Shown here piece by piece: positions 12,481 to 24,964 of a DNA stretch of 64,000 nt. The number at the start of each line of letters is the position of its first letter. Position 1 is the first letter of the stretch. The stretch is from Centropus unirufus (taxonomy: Eukaryota; Chordata; Aves; Cuculiformes; Centropidae). The stretch spans positions 4,017,565 to 4,081,564 of the forward strand of contig VYZI01000002.1 of assembly GCA_013397695.1 (NCBI GenBank). Direction: 5' to 3'. A program made the translations under genes and the position numbers. The notes beneath the pieces are model-generated. The model had not been told where the DNA came from and searched no databases. It worked only from the letters and a program-made list of their open reading frames with translations.

Positions 12481-15400
12481 TCAGCTTATTACTTTTTCTT
12501 TAAAAGAACAAGTTTTTCTACTGGGCTCAATCAGAAATGTTTTAGGAGTTCTTCAAGACACAGATTATTTGACTAGTCTTTTACTTTTTATGTTGTTGCA
12601 TATCTTCATGACACAGGAAAAATGGTGATTTTTAAAAAAATATTAGCTTTCCAGGTCTCTGTTATAGGCTATCGTTATACAGCAGGTTTTTTTTTTTCCT
12701 GGAATTCCCCGTGGAAATGATGTGCTCTTGGCTTTTCACAATACATTTTGAGTATTATGAGTTTGAAAGGTTTCCTAAGACATGATCAAAAGACTATTTT
12801 GAAAGTTCAAAAGTTCTCCTTAATGGTTTCTCTATTATCATAATACAATGGATGAGATTTGAGAACACTTTTTTAAAGATACAGGAAATGGCTGTAGGCT
12901 GGATGAGAGTTTAAGGGCTAAGAAGCAGCCAAATATTCTGCTTTTATTTGTCACTTTGCTTTAGTTGTCTTATGGAAAGTCTTTGATGCAAAACAGACAT
13001 AGATGCATTATTTCAATGCTTGCAAAATAAATGTCTAGGGAATCTCCTGCACTTTTGGGGCTTGCATGTTTTGTTCACCTTTTTAGGTTTGAATGCAGCT
13101 GGGAAAAAAAATGCTCTCATCTACAAAGAGCAGAATCATCTGGCCATGTCATCCCAATCTGTTCTATGACAGCCATGATCATGAGTGATAATTGTTTTTT
13201 TCTGTCTTCCATCTGTTTCAAATGTAGTGGGGTAAATTTTGTATGGAAGGAAGTGCTTTGACAGACAGGAATTTCTAGAGCTCTAGACTATCAGCAAAAC
13301 TGCAGCCTGAAACTACAAAAAATATGTATCTATGTATGGTCTAGACAGTGCCAAGGATATTTCTGAATTGTATTCATTCTGTATTAATTTCATCTGGATT
13401 ACGGTAGGATATTTAATTTCAGGCTAGAAGTGAGTGTACATATTCTGAAGGTTTCTTCTTGCAATGTAGAAAACAGTACATTGACACTGCACTGTGCCTA
13501 TAATTTTTTTTGAACTTCGAATAAGAGAGTTTAAATTATATACTGGCTCAGTTTTTGTCCTTAAGGAGCTGGTTCAATGTGATTTAAATTGTCAGGTATA
13601 TCATCGCAAATATAAAAATATATGCATGATTTATGACAATATTTCCTGTCTATACATTCAAAAGAGCATTCCATAGAACTTAATTAAACTCCTGAGGGAC
13701 TAAATAATTCGCAATGAAGTCCTAAGTCATTGAGTCAGTTTTGAGGCATTGCAACTTGCTTTTTACATTGCTGTAATCTAAAATTGGCCTGCATTCCTTC
13801 CCCAAATTTTTTATATCTGGTGAAACAAGACTGTAGTAATTGGAAGTGTGAACTCACTGGATACCTGTAGAAGGATTTATATCCTTCTAGCACTGTGACA
13901 ATTTCCCTGTGCACATAGACTTAGGATTCCATAAGCTAGTTCCTGTTGAAATTTCATCTTCCTGGTCCACCTTATACTCTTCTCCAAAGAAAATAGTTTC
14001 TCTATCTTTAATTTAAAAAGTGAGAGCAGTGTCTTTCAGTGCTTCATCTAGCCAAAAATCTTTTGAAAAACAAGCTGCTAACACTAATAGACAGAAGTGT
14101 TTGAATGTGCTGATATTGTGTAGAACCTGTCAAAACCCTTAAATCTGTGATTCTTCCCACCATCACTCCTGCAGAGGGCCACCTGGAGTCAATTAATTCA
14201 GATTAAGAGGAAGGAATATACACTATCTCTGGCCTTGCATGACAGATGGTGGGGATGATGGTAGTTCATTTGGCTCTTATTCCTTGAAAAGTAGAGTGTT
14301 TTCTCACATGTGTGGCTAGGAACTGTCAAACCATGCAAGTATTTTACTTATTTATTTGGCCTCATAGGTTTCTAGCCATTAAGTTTAAAGTTCCTTGGGG
14401 AGAGGCTGTAGAAAGCAGCAGAGAGGATTCTCTGAGCTGGCATTTTGCTGCCCTGTTTTGATTTTTACCAAATCCGAGAGTGCATGCAGTTTAAGACAGA
14501 TGGCAGTTCCTGACATATGATGAATAAAACTAACATTGAGAAGCTTTTGGAGTCTGTGTGTGGTCTGTTGTAGTTAGTGATGTGATGTACGGTACATTTG
14601 CTTGTTGCTGTTTTAAGACTGTATCTCTTTTATAAGCTGATGGAAATCTGAGGCTGTGTTAATTTTGTTTGCCTAGTAATTTCTGAATCTTTCTAACATA
14701 ATAACTTTGTATTTTTCTTGCTGCTATGGTATATGATTTTTGACAGATTTTTTTTCCCCATCCAGAATAGTTCAGTTCCTCTGGCAGTTGTGCAAATAGT
14801 GTAGGAAGAGACAATTTTAAATAACAGTCCTACTTGTAGTATAAATAGTCTTTGTTTAAAAATTCTAGCTGAGATATATTTACCATTAAAAAGTTGAAAA
14901 TCATGATGATATTAAAGATTGTTTTCCCAGTTGATGCCGTGAATGGTCCGGGGGTGATCAGAATTGTCTTCTCACTCTGAAGCGCTGCTAACCTCAAACA
15001 GAAATCTACTTTGTTTTTATGTTATCCAGATGGTGTGATGTTTTGTTTACTGAGTTGCATAAAAATACGTCGAAAGGAAAATAATTTGGGTTCTTTTAAA
15101 CATGGTGAAAGCATAACCAGAAAAAGGACTGTAAACAGTAAGGTGCACATCAGATTTGCTTCTACCAAACTCTTTAAAATAATTTTATGTAATATTTACA
15201 TGATAAAATTTAATTTCAATGTTCCTAATGTGGACATTTATGAAATTTTAGAAGCATGTATTTTTTTCTTTTAAAAACCTTATTTCCATTTATTTCTATT
15301 GAAACACATAGGAAGCTTTTGAAAAACTAGTTTGGAATTTATAGTCTTAATCCCAAAACATACTCAAGTTGTGCTATTATATTTTGAGTCAAAAAATACT

Positions 15401-15565
15401 GCAGTTTATTTCATCCCATGTTAGCTTAAACTATATATGAAAGATAGTGGTTCAAAATATCAGTTATCCCTGAATTGAACTTATAAAAATGGGAAATTTA
15501 CAGTTACAATAGTTAAAATCATGGGACAAATAAATAGACTGAAAAAAACCCTGGTGTAGATATAC
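12481..15565. other. Non-coding unique sequence
   Basis: No gene or transposon seen. A 14-bp perfect palindrome lies at 13274-13287. Several T runs interrupt otherwise unique AT-rich DNA. Confidence 0.45.
13274..13287. repeat. 14-bp perfect palindrome
   Basis: TCTAGAGCTCTAGA reads the same on both strands. It is probably a chance palindrome, though it could bind a dimeric factor. Confidence 0.9.
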
Positions 15566-15581
15566 ATTAATAATTATTAAT
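15566..15581. repeat. 16-bp AT-only palindrome
   Basis: ATTAATAATTATTAAT is a perfect palindrome, followed directly by more TAAT units (to about 15592). It contains overlapping TAAT homeodomain core sites on both strands. AT-only palindromes are common in AT-rich DNA, so function is unproven. Confidence 0.9.
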
Positions 15582-15939
15582 AATAATTAATTTCAGTATC
15601 TTTTACATAGCTTTTAATTAAAATTTGTTGAGTTCATGAACTGCTCTGAAATATAAACATATGTCTCGATTACCAGGGTTAATTTAACTTGAGTATCGGT
15701 AAACTTTTTAAAAAATCATGTTAATCGCATGTTAGCATCTTTAATGTATGCAAATAGAATACTTTTGTGGGAAATTGTATTTCCTACAAAACAATGGTTT
15801 TCATAAATAAACACTAATCCTAAACTAAATCCTATGGAAATGTTAACCTGAGTTATTTCTAATGAAATAACAGCCTCTAATCCTTCTCAAATGCAAAAAA
15901 CCAACCTTTTTTATTGCAAGATTAAATATATCTTCCAAA

Positions 15940-16300
15940 GCCATTTTTGTGTTCCTGGCGCTGGTGTTTGAAGTGCTATAGAAGTCTAATTACAAATTCT
16001 GAACAACAGGACATGGTAACATGCGGCTCGAAGCCTAGAGTGGCACATGGGAGAAGCAAACTCTTGATAAGCACTCCTGACACGTGCCTCCAGTCTTTGC
16101 CGTGTTACTCAATTATGACAATCAACAAACTTGCTGATGCAAATTATAAGTAGAATAAAGCTTGTGAGTGGTTCATTCTCCCTTTTAATATGATTGCTGA
16201 GCCTGTTTATAATAAGATGAGCAATAAATTGTTTACAGCTTAGTTTAATGATACTCTAAAGCCATCAATTTAACCCGAATGGAAGGTTTTCAGTAAGAGT
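15940..16300. promoter_or_regulatory. Candidate conserved non-coding block B
   Basis: Repeat-free DNA with an E-box CACGTG at 16081-16086, an octamer ATGCAAAT at 16137-16144, AATTATGACA / TAATTAC homeodomain-like sites, and a GTTTATAATAAG / TTGTTTACAG forkhead-like pair near 16205-16240. The motif density and balanced composition suggest an enhancer-type conserved element. Conservation itself could not be tested. Confidence 0.3.
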
Positions 16301-16889
16301 AAAATCTGTGGTTGTTAATGATATCAGTAGAGGGAAAGATGACTCTGAGAAAGGATGTTTTCCTTAAATTAGTCCAAAGATAGAGTTAGCTAATTTCATT
16401 TTGGTCTTAAAAATGAAAGCTGAATATTTTGGGGTGATAAGCTAATGAAAGGGCTGAATCACTGCTTTGAGTAGAGATTATGTTAGTCATACCAAATGTC
16501 ACAGTTAGTAATTAATTTGATTCTTTTTTCATGTGGGCATGTGCATGGGTTAGGAAAAGAGGAAAAAGGAAAAACGATACTAAATTTGCGGAGATAAATA
16601 CTCCAGAATCAGAAAATGACAGAAGTTGACTGTTTGGTCCTGTTTTAATATATGTAAATATGGCTTACTAGTTTTTATGGGTGTATATGTGTCATCAGAG
16701 TATCATTTCTTATTCTCTGTCATCTGTTTTGGCCTCAGTCAGGGCCATTCATCATGTGTGCTTCATTGATATTTTCCAAATCTTCAGTCCCAGTCTCTCA
16801 CCCATGATCACTGTGCCCTGTTTTTTCACCTCTGATAGGCTGGTGTCTATGGCTGATGAAGGTGTCTCTCTACTTTTTGATGGTGTTTA

Positions 16890-17400
16890 GGCAGACGCTG
16901 CAAATACTGGGCAGATTTTATCTCTGTGTTCCTCTTGGGCCTGGAGCCTGCACACAGCATGGTGTAGAGCAGTAAGGGAAGAAATTAATACAAAGCCCTT
17001 GACAGCTGCAGCCACAATTTGCAGATAATTAAGCCACCCAAATCCAGCAGTATTCCAATGATCATATGCGAGTTGTTTTTTTCTGTTTTGGTTTTTTTTT
17101 CCTTTCCCCTGCAGTAATTTAGCTACGGTAAATAGATAGAACTTCTGACTCTTACTGTCTATAACATATTGTGAAGAGGTAAAATGTGGTTGAGGGATTA
17201 AATTAAATCTCATCAAATGTTCTCAGAGTGAGTGAAATTAATATGCAAAATAAGCCTCTGCAATAAAGCACACAATTTGTATACCTTAATGGGACAATGT
17301 TTTTTTTTGTCAGCTTGTCAAGACGGGGTCTTTTACTCTCATCTTGTTTGGGATGAAAGTTTTCTTGCATATGTGCAAACAAGTCACTTGACATAGGCAT
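16890..17400. promoter_or_regulatory. Candidate conserved non-coding block C
   Basis: Non-repetitive sequence including the cluster near 17000-17050 (CAGCTG E-box, AATTTGCAGATAATTAAG with a homeodomain-like core) and, near 17240-17260, a TTAATATGCAAAATAAG octamer-like site. Texture resembles vertebrate conserved non-coding elements. A 109-codon minus frame crosses it, but its peptide has no recognisable domain. Inference only. Confidence 0.3.
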
Positions 17401-17989
17401 TTAGAGTACAGAAAGTCCAGTCAAATTACTCTAAAGTTCATAATCGTATGAGAAAGTAAAAAATAGATCTTTTCTTTGGAAATTTGGACAACCTTGTTGA
17501 TAAATATTGTCCCTAAAAATAAGGATGGATATCTCTGTTTTTCCAAATACTAAGCTTGCTTTCTCATGCTAATACTATTATCTGAAATGAAATACAGTTA
17601 CACAGGAAAAACAAAGAATAGGCATGAATTAAAAAACTCAGTGTTATACAACAATTCACTTCAAATTATCCCTTTTATATAAGCCTATAGAAATAAGATT
17701 TGAAGCTTTCTCCAATCCAATAACCCATTTCTTTAGAGCTAAGTTCTACTACTGTATGTATGTAATGCTTTCATTATTTCACAGGGAATGGTTTGCACTA
17801 GGCTAAAAATTAGACCTTCTTTGTTAAAAACATTTGAAATTAACATAATTGAAGTAGGGAGAAATGCAGATGAAGGGGGATGACTATTTTTTGAGTAAGT
17901 GGCATTGGTAGGCTTTTTGATCTCAGAAAGCTCTTAGTTACATTGAGCTTGTATGCAAATTTTAAGAGCATTTAGAGAACATTTAGCCA

Positions 17990-18500
17990 GCTGGCTGAGG
18001 TGCAAATTCCACTATTAGGCAAAAAAATAACCAAATGGAAACCGCTCAAGAAATGCGTCTTTTGCCTACCGATTGTGTTTCAAGGGATTATGAATGCTGG
18101 CTGCCTGCCAGGGCTGTTGTGGAGTTACAGTGGTAAAGGCTGTAGCAGAATGCATCCTGCCCACACACAAAAATTTCAACACTATTTAGCTTGTCAGTCC
18201 TAGTTTCACTTTTCAGCTCAAATAATCTGTAACATTCTCAAAACACACCACCGCTCACCAAATATTTCAACAGAGTATTCTATTTCTCACTGCAATTGCA
18301 ATGTAATTTAAAACTGGGTTGTTAATGTGCTATGCCTACCTAAAACCTTAAATGCTATTTCTAGCACTAGGGAACTGAATTTTACATCTGATTACAACAA
18401 TGCAACTCCGCTGTTTATGTGTAAGGTTCTTGTTGGGACTCGTGATGAACTGGGGCTTCTATTGCTGCAGACTGCCTAATCGTTTCCAGTAAGGAGGTGT
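17990..18500. promoter_or_regulatory. Candidate conserved non-coding block D
   Basis: Balanced, repeat-free sequence with CAGCTGG at 17989, TGCAAATT, 'ggaattacagt'-type and CAATTGCAATGTAATTTA words near 18290. It contrasts with the surrounding poly-T-rich DNA. With blocks B and C it forms a 2.5-kb cluster of similar texture. Conservation is not demonstrated. Confidence 0.3.
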
Positions 18501-21500
18501 TCCAGTCTGTTTTTCATATAGTCCAAGAGTTCTTTTTCTATTAATATCTGAACCCTTTCTGGCACACTAAAACCTCCTGAAAATATTAAGCTTTTTAGAG
18601 ATAAATTCAATACTGTCTCAAAAGTAATTTATGGACTCCCAGTAGTCAGTAAATTGTTGACTGAAACCCAGTAGCCTCATAAGTCTTTCTATGATCAGCA
18701 GATCTTGTTGAAACTAGTCTTGAGGGCTACATCTTCTGAACTTAGGGCTTTGTATTGAGAAGCCATGTTGGCTTTGTTAATTCCCAGAAGCCACAAATAT
18801 AGAACAATTTTTTTTATAAATAAAATCAGTATATAGTCCTAAGTAATGACCTTTTTTTAAAAAACCTCATTCTTTATTTTAGAATATTTTAGGATATTTC
18901 AGGGTGACTAGCAGCTGTTTTGAATCTATGTCGAGTGCACCAGTCAGGGAATATGATCACTTTAAAGTGACAGCAAGAGACACCTTCTGTAAGGAGGATC
19001 ACATCTGGTTTGTAAGAATAACTTCTGCATACAACCAACTATATTTGCGGGTAAATTGCTGCTATATGTACATAGCTTGTTCCCCAGGATGCTCTGCTTG
19101 CATCAGGTTTGTACTTTTCATTTTGAATATAGAGGTATCGTTAAGTTAATGTGACTTAACAAGGACAGAGATGATGAAGTGAGATAACCTGAGTGGAGTA
19201 TTGGGGGAGTGAACATAAGTCGGGACAGGACTGAGGCCTGTTTTTCAGAAGAAAGAAAGGTAGAGGATCACACATATGAAATCATAATTTTGAGGGTAAG
19301 GAACAGTGACACTGCTGTGCAAATGTGGGTCTAGAGCACAGCCATGCACTGGCACAGAGCTGGGAATCCATGCTGTTGCTGGGATGTGCTCTACAGCAGC
19401 AGCTACCACCTTGAGAAAACTGGCTTTTGTATTTCTACAAGTTTCTATTGTTTTTGTTGTTTTGTTTAGATTCTTTTTGACATGCTTTGCCATGATTAAT
19501 TTCATCTGAGATAGCTTCCTTATGTGAAAAGAGAATAATAGCGGCAATCTTCCATGACAAGATTTTTCCATGCAATGCAGCATAGAGTAACTTAGTCTAT
19601 AATAAATTGTAAATTAAGCTTTATAAAACCAAGTAAGAACTCCAGAGGAAGTGTATCAGAGGACAGCATTTTTATTTGTACAAAAAAGAGCAGAAATGTG
19701 GGAAGAAAGTACATTTTATCTTAAGCCTAATTACCAAGATAGAAGAATAAAATTGTGATTAAGAATATGATGAGTTAATTCTTTGGTGTAGAAAACTACC
19801 TTTGTTTTTGTGTATTTATGCAGCTGTGAGTCAATTCATCATCTTTTCTCATCCTTCCATCAGTAAGTAGAAGCTGATGTGATAGATGAGTTTATGGACT
19901 TGTAAAGATGTCCACTTGATTTCCTCTTTGAAACCAGGAAGTTATACTTGTCAGATAGGCAACTGTTTCATAAATTTATATCTAATACTTTTTTTCCAGG
20001 TCGAAGGACACTCTCCCCTAATCACCATGTGTGTGCACTCATGGACATGTTTTCTTTATTGCATGAGAATTTGTTATTAAGCCTAGTATATTGGGCCATG
20101 AAACCTATCTGCTCTAAAAGACCTTACAAGCTATGAATAGCTAAGTATACTCCAGCGTGCACATTATCAGGCTGCTTCCTTTCTTTTTTTAAGTCAAGAG
20201 TGGTACTCAGCAACCTAGAGATACCAGGGGAAAATAACTTAATTATCTTGTAGACCTATGAAGAAGAAGAGAGGAATGGCTTTGATGTTTTTCTGTGGCT
20301 TTAAGTAGGACTGAGACAAGGATGTGGTTAAGCTGTTTAAAGTTCACAAAAAAACCCCAAACCACCCTAAAAAACACCCCCAGAAATGCAACAGCTTTAG
20401 CAATACAACCAGTTACTGGAAGTTATATAGATAAATTCTCTAGCTGATTTTCAAACCCTCAAGCAGATGTTTTTTTCTTTCAGTGTCTCTCGCTCAATAG
20501 CAGCAAGGGTTCTTGTACCAGCACTATTAAGTATCCCGTTCAATGTTATTGGTAGAAATAAAATTTTGACCTCCATTATAAAACCTTCCCCTAGAGCTTA
20601 GCTTTCCCAGTGTGGCATGGTGTTTCCTTTTTTTTCCTTACCATTTCTTGTTCAATTACACCCCGAGATATTCTTTGTCCTGTTATCAGCCTTCACCATT
20701 ATTAACACTCCTGTATGAACAAATTGCCTTTTTTTTAGCTCCACTCCTGGATTTTTACAGGAGGCTGAAGTGATCCTATTATGGTTATATTTTGAAGTAT
20801 TAAGATAATGATTTAGGAACTAGATAATTAAGCTCTTTTCAGTAATTGCAACATAAAAATCTTAACTATATAATTAGAAGTATCCAAATTAAAGAGTGAG
20901 GGAACTGCATTTTAAATTTGAAGACATTTGCTTAATGAAGTACTAGACTTACAAAATCATGTCACTTTGCTAGAGAAAGCAACCAGCAAGTCTTCACCAG
21001 ATATATGCTGTCTTTTGTTATACATTTCTTTACTTTTTTAAACCACTCATCTGTCAGGAAACGGTCTACAGTCTTAACATTTTGTTTTGAATACAAATGG
21101 CTATAAAAGATCCTAGAATAATGAAAAAGGGAGAAGAAAATGAAAAAGGCAAATGAAAGTCAAGTTTATTTAATAAATAATACATTCTAAAGCTAACCAT
21201 ATTTTAGCAAGAGCCTGACTGTTGCATATATTGTAATGATAGAGAGCTGCTTTATGCCATAGAGTAACATCCATTAGGCAATAGGTACTTCATCATTCTA
21301 ATTCAGAATCCCTTTCAATACTTTCCTGAAAGCCTCTATGCTCTCTTTGCATAAATCAATAATTCTTTTGCATTGTCATAAGCATAAAAATCATAATACT
21401 GGTTTTATTTTAGAAAGACATATCCTTTGGAATACTGTTGATAGCTTTAATCCTATTCTGTTTGACAGAAGAGAAGTCTGCAAGGTGATTTAGGGGACTT

Positions 21501-24500
21501 TTAGATTTACAATACTTTAAAGAGAGCATATTTACTCAGAATGGATGAGGAAAGGCTCTGCCAAATAAACCACCTTAAAAGGCAGTAATTTACTTACACA
21601 GACCTGCATAAATTTTGCTACTTAACAAAATGTATTTACCCAATTTGCAGATAATTCCCTCATCTCCTCCAAACTCACTACATATCTGCAAAGTAAAGAC
21701 AGATAAGAAAGCTGAGTAACAGCTCGGAGTCAGTTCCACACTGGTGGGTCACTAAAATGGACCCTAAGTTCATTAGATCAGTAGGACTGCAGAAGGCCCA
21801 AGAAGGAAAAAACAAAAGCCATCAAATGTCTTCTAAGTAGAGAATTGCTTTAATGACAAGGGATTAATGGCAAGTGGTAAACTCTCTAAATAGACAATAT
21901 AACTAGACTGCTAAAGAGGGAGGGAAAACAAACCAAACCAAAATCAAAACCAAACCAAACCAAACCAACCCCTGCCCACACTCCTCCAAAAACACCAACC
22001 AAAAAAAGACAACCCCTCCAACCCACACAAAATAAAAAACCTGTAACTAAACCAAAACATCCAGCTCTGAAAAAGCTTAACAATGCTCATGCCAGGAAAT
22101 TCTTTGGTGTAATCTTCATTTCTGTATATAATTTTATTATGGGCTTGTACTTGTATTTTACCTTCTGCTGGCTTGCTACATAAAAATAATCAAGCTCTGA
22201 GAATCCACTGTAAACTAAACTGTGTTCAGTTAATCCAAAGCTGAGGTTGTGTTCTTTCCACTTTCACCTTCTACTGTTTCCTGCTAAGCTGTGATGAAAT
22301 ACATTCCAGCAAACAAAACTTTAATTGTCCTATGGAAAACTGAACCTGAAACAGTGAACAAGACACAGACAATGGGCAGTTAATATTAATTTTTTTTGCC
22401 TTATTTAAAGGGAGAAATGGTTTACATTGACAGTTGATAACATGACATTGACTTGCTACAATGGCTATTTTACTGCACGTTTGAGAACTTGAGGCAGCTA
22501 ATTGGCCTTTATAGTTAAATTAGTAAGCATGGTATATCAGAGAGATCCTTTTCAGAAAAATGTAGACTATCAGTGCATAATATCTTCGGAAAGATGAGGG
22601 GTTAGGAGAGTATCACTTCATGGAAAACATGCATCATGCTGTCACGCACAAAAAATAGTCCGTGGATTTCTCCAGAACTGAATTAGTTTAATTTGTGAGC
22701 AAAGGAGTTCATAAATTATCTGAGACAGTCTCATTGACTACCAAAAATGCAAAATTCATATTAAAATATCCGGACCCTTTATCAGACAATACTTCATGCA
22801 TACAGTACGGAAGATGAATGACACTGAATTTAGGCTGCACAAGATGGAAAAAATAATCAATATTCCTCACTTGAAGAAACTTTGAGCATACTCATTTTTA
22901 GGTTATGTGAAACGCTAGGAAGTTTCTTCAAATAGCAAAATATATGCATGATGTTGCTTTTTGCTGAAAAAAGGTACTCTAAGTGAGAAAACTGTAATCT
23001 TTAAAATGAAAGATTCTTAGTATATTTGTGGGAAGTACGGCCTCTCATTACTAATACATCCACAAATGACAACATTATTATTTTGAATGAATTAATTAGG
23101 ACTCTGTACTCTGAGAAGCTTGGTTTCTAAATTCTCTAATAACAGAGAAAGAAAACTTCATTATAAATAGGAAAGTCAGACCTCATGAGATTGTGACCTA
23201 GCAAAGGATTTTATATTCTATTGAAACAGTATAAGCCTCTGTTTTGGGACCTTATTTTTGTCCATATAACTCATTATATAGAGGAGAGAAACTAAAATAT
23301 ACACATCATATGTATTTTGCTAGAACAGTATTTATTAAGTTTCTATGGACATAATCACATTGATGCACTATGAAATTATGATTTTTGTAGATTGACAGTG
23401 ATAAGTATTTTGAAAATATTGACATAAAAAAAATACTAGCCAGTATTGATAGACAACTGGTATAGTGATCACATATACAATAGAAATAGAAACATAAAAG
23501 AAACAACTAATTTGGGCCAAAGGTAAATTTTTTTTTTTTTTCTGCAGAAAATTCATACCTGTTTACTCCCAGCTCATAAAACTACAGTTTTGATTTCTTA
23601 CCAAGAATTCCCAGATCTGAGTGGAAATGTCTTGTTTACGTGGTTCTTGGAAACAAGAAAGAAGAAATTATGAAGTTAATTGTGAGATTTATACACCAGA
23701 CACAAGGTTTTCCTCTTTAAACGACATTCCTGTGATTGCTTACTTGGTAGACGGCCTTTGCTTATATAAAGTATATATTTGGTGATTAAATTCATCTTTC
23801 AAGAACACAGAGACTGGAATTGGGACTAGACCTGGTTGCACACATAGAAAAAGCAATTGAAGTCTGAAAGTATGTAGACCTCAAGCTCTAAGTAGAAGTT
23901 TCAAGTAAAAGCAAGTTATGGAAACAGCTTTTATCTGAAGGACTGTGATTTTTATTTATGGACAGTGAATTAAATTGTTTGCAGATAGATTTCCCTCAGC
24001 ATTTCTCAATTCATCTTTCATTCCCCCTGGGACTCTTGGATAGGCATAGAAAGCAACTGAGAATTTCTGCAAATAGCAGAACGCACAACAGTTAAATCCT
24101 TGCTTGACACCAATGTCATAGGCCCTGTTTTTACAGACTTGTTATTTGAAATGACTTCCTAAGGGCCGGAGGTATTTCCTGAGTCTCACTGCCTTTACTT
24201 ATTGTGACGATCAAAATTGAAGGAAAAGGGTAGTAGTTTGTTAACACTGGACTACCAGCTACTATTGGTACAAGAATAAAGCATAGTAATATTAAAGATT
24301 GCTTGATGCAAAAGCTTTGTGTTTTAATGGCATGAGAGGAAACAACAATTAACTGTTCTATAACAGTCTTCTTGTCTAGAAGTGAGGTCCCTCTTATCCT
24401 GAATGGCACAGCCAAAATTTGTGGTTAGGCTCTGTAGTTAACTGCAGAGATAAAATTCATAGGGCATGCCATAAAGAATTAATAATTGTCTTTAATAATG

Positions 24501-24773
24501 TGCAACAAAGAAGGCACTCAAAGTGGGAGACAACAGAGTATCAAATAGCTTCTTCCTAAATGAGGACTAAATAACGTAGAACTATTTAAAAGAGTAGGTA
24601 AGCATACGATGAGGCTTTATCAGAACGTATAATGGAAAAGGCAATGAATTAGGTGGGATCACTAGCTCAGTTATAACATCTGCAGATTTTGAATAATGAC
24701 TTTGCAATCTTAATGCTGTTCTTTAGCGCAGTGGTTTGGGCAATGCTACTATGTATGTGCTGCTATTGAATGC
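18501..24773. other. Non-coding unique sequence
   Basis: About 6.3 kb with no supported gene and no transposon I recognise. It contains the AAACC-type tract at 21924-21970 and A/T runs. The small frames here (60-112 codons) resemble nothing known. Confidence 0.45.
21924..21970. repeat. (AAACC)n-like simple repeat
   Basis: Imperfect repeats of AAACC/AAAACC, grading into A/C-rich low-complexity DNA up to about 22060. The opposite strand is G/T-rich, which explains a tryptophan-, glycine- and valine-rich chance frame there. Confidence 0.85.
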
Positions 24774-24846
24774 AGGCAATGTGGCCAAGTAGATAAGGCA
24801 TTGAGCTCAGCAGGGATAGCCTGAGTATAATCCAGGCTCACCACAA
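24774..24846 (+). pseudogene. Degenerate tRNA-like sequence (class II tRNA pseudogene or SINE head)
   Basis: The segment TGGCCAAGTAGATAAGGC at 24782-24799 matches the D arm of serine tRNAs (TGGCCGAGTGGTTAAGGC) at 15 of 18 positions and forms the GCC/GGC D stem. About 20 bases later GCCTG...CAGGC at 24819-24837 forms a 5-bp T stem around a degraded B box, where GTATAATC stands for the usual GTTCGAATC. The anticodon arm cannot be drawn and the acceptor ends do not pair, so it is not a working tRNA. It could be a dead tRNA gene or the head of an old tRNA-derived SINE such as a CORE/MIR-type element; I cannot tell which. Confidence 0.4.
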
Positions 24847-24905
24847 ACATTGAGTAAATCTGCTCGGCTGTGAATGCTGCTCCTTTTGTAACCCACAGCC
24901 TAAGG

Positions 24906-24917
24906 GTTCAGCTGAAC
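24906..24917. repeat. 12-bp perfect palindrome
   Basis: GTTCAGCTGAAC, with a central CAGCTG E-box. It lies 60 bp downstream of the tRNA-like sequence. Confidence 0.9.
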
Positions 24918-24941
24918 GTGACCCAGGTTTGGATCACCAGA

Positions 24942-24964
24942 CACCAAACATGTCTAGTTTGGTG
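24942..24964. repeat. 8-bp perfect hairpin
   Basis: CACCAAAC and GTTTGGTG pair perfectly around a 7-nt loop. Small, but it sits 24 bp after another palindrome and may belong to the same old structured element as the tRNA-like sequence. Confidence 0.85.

Noticed and set aside
19245..19583. 112-codon minus-strand frame overlapping a 67-codon plus-strand frame
   Set aside because: Mirrored openness on both strands without homology; chance.
20340..20390. C/A-rich tract whose opposite strand has several G runs (possible G-quadruplex)
   Set aside because: One of the runs has only two G, and there is no supporting context.
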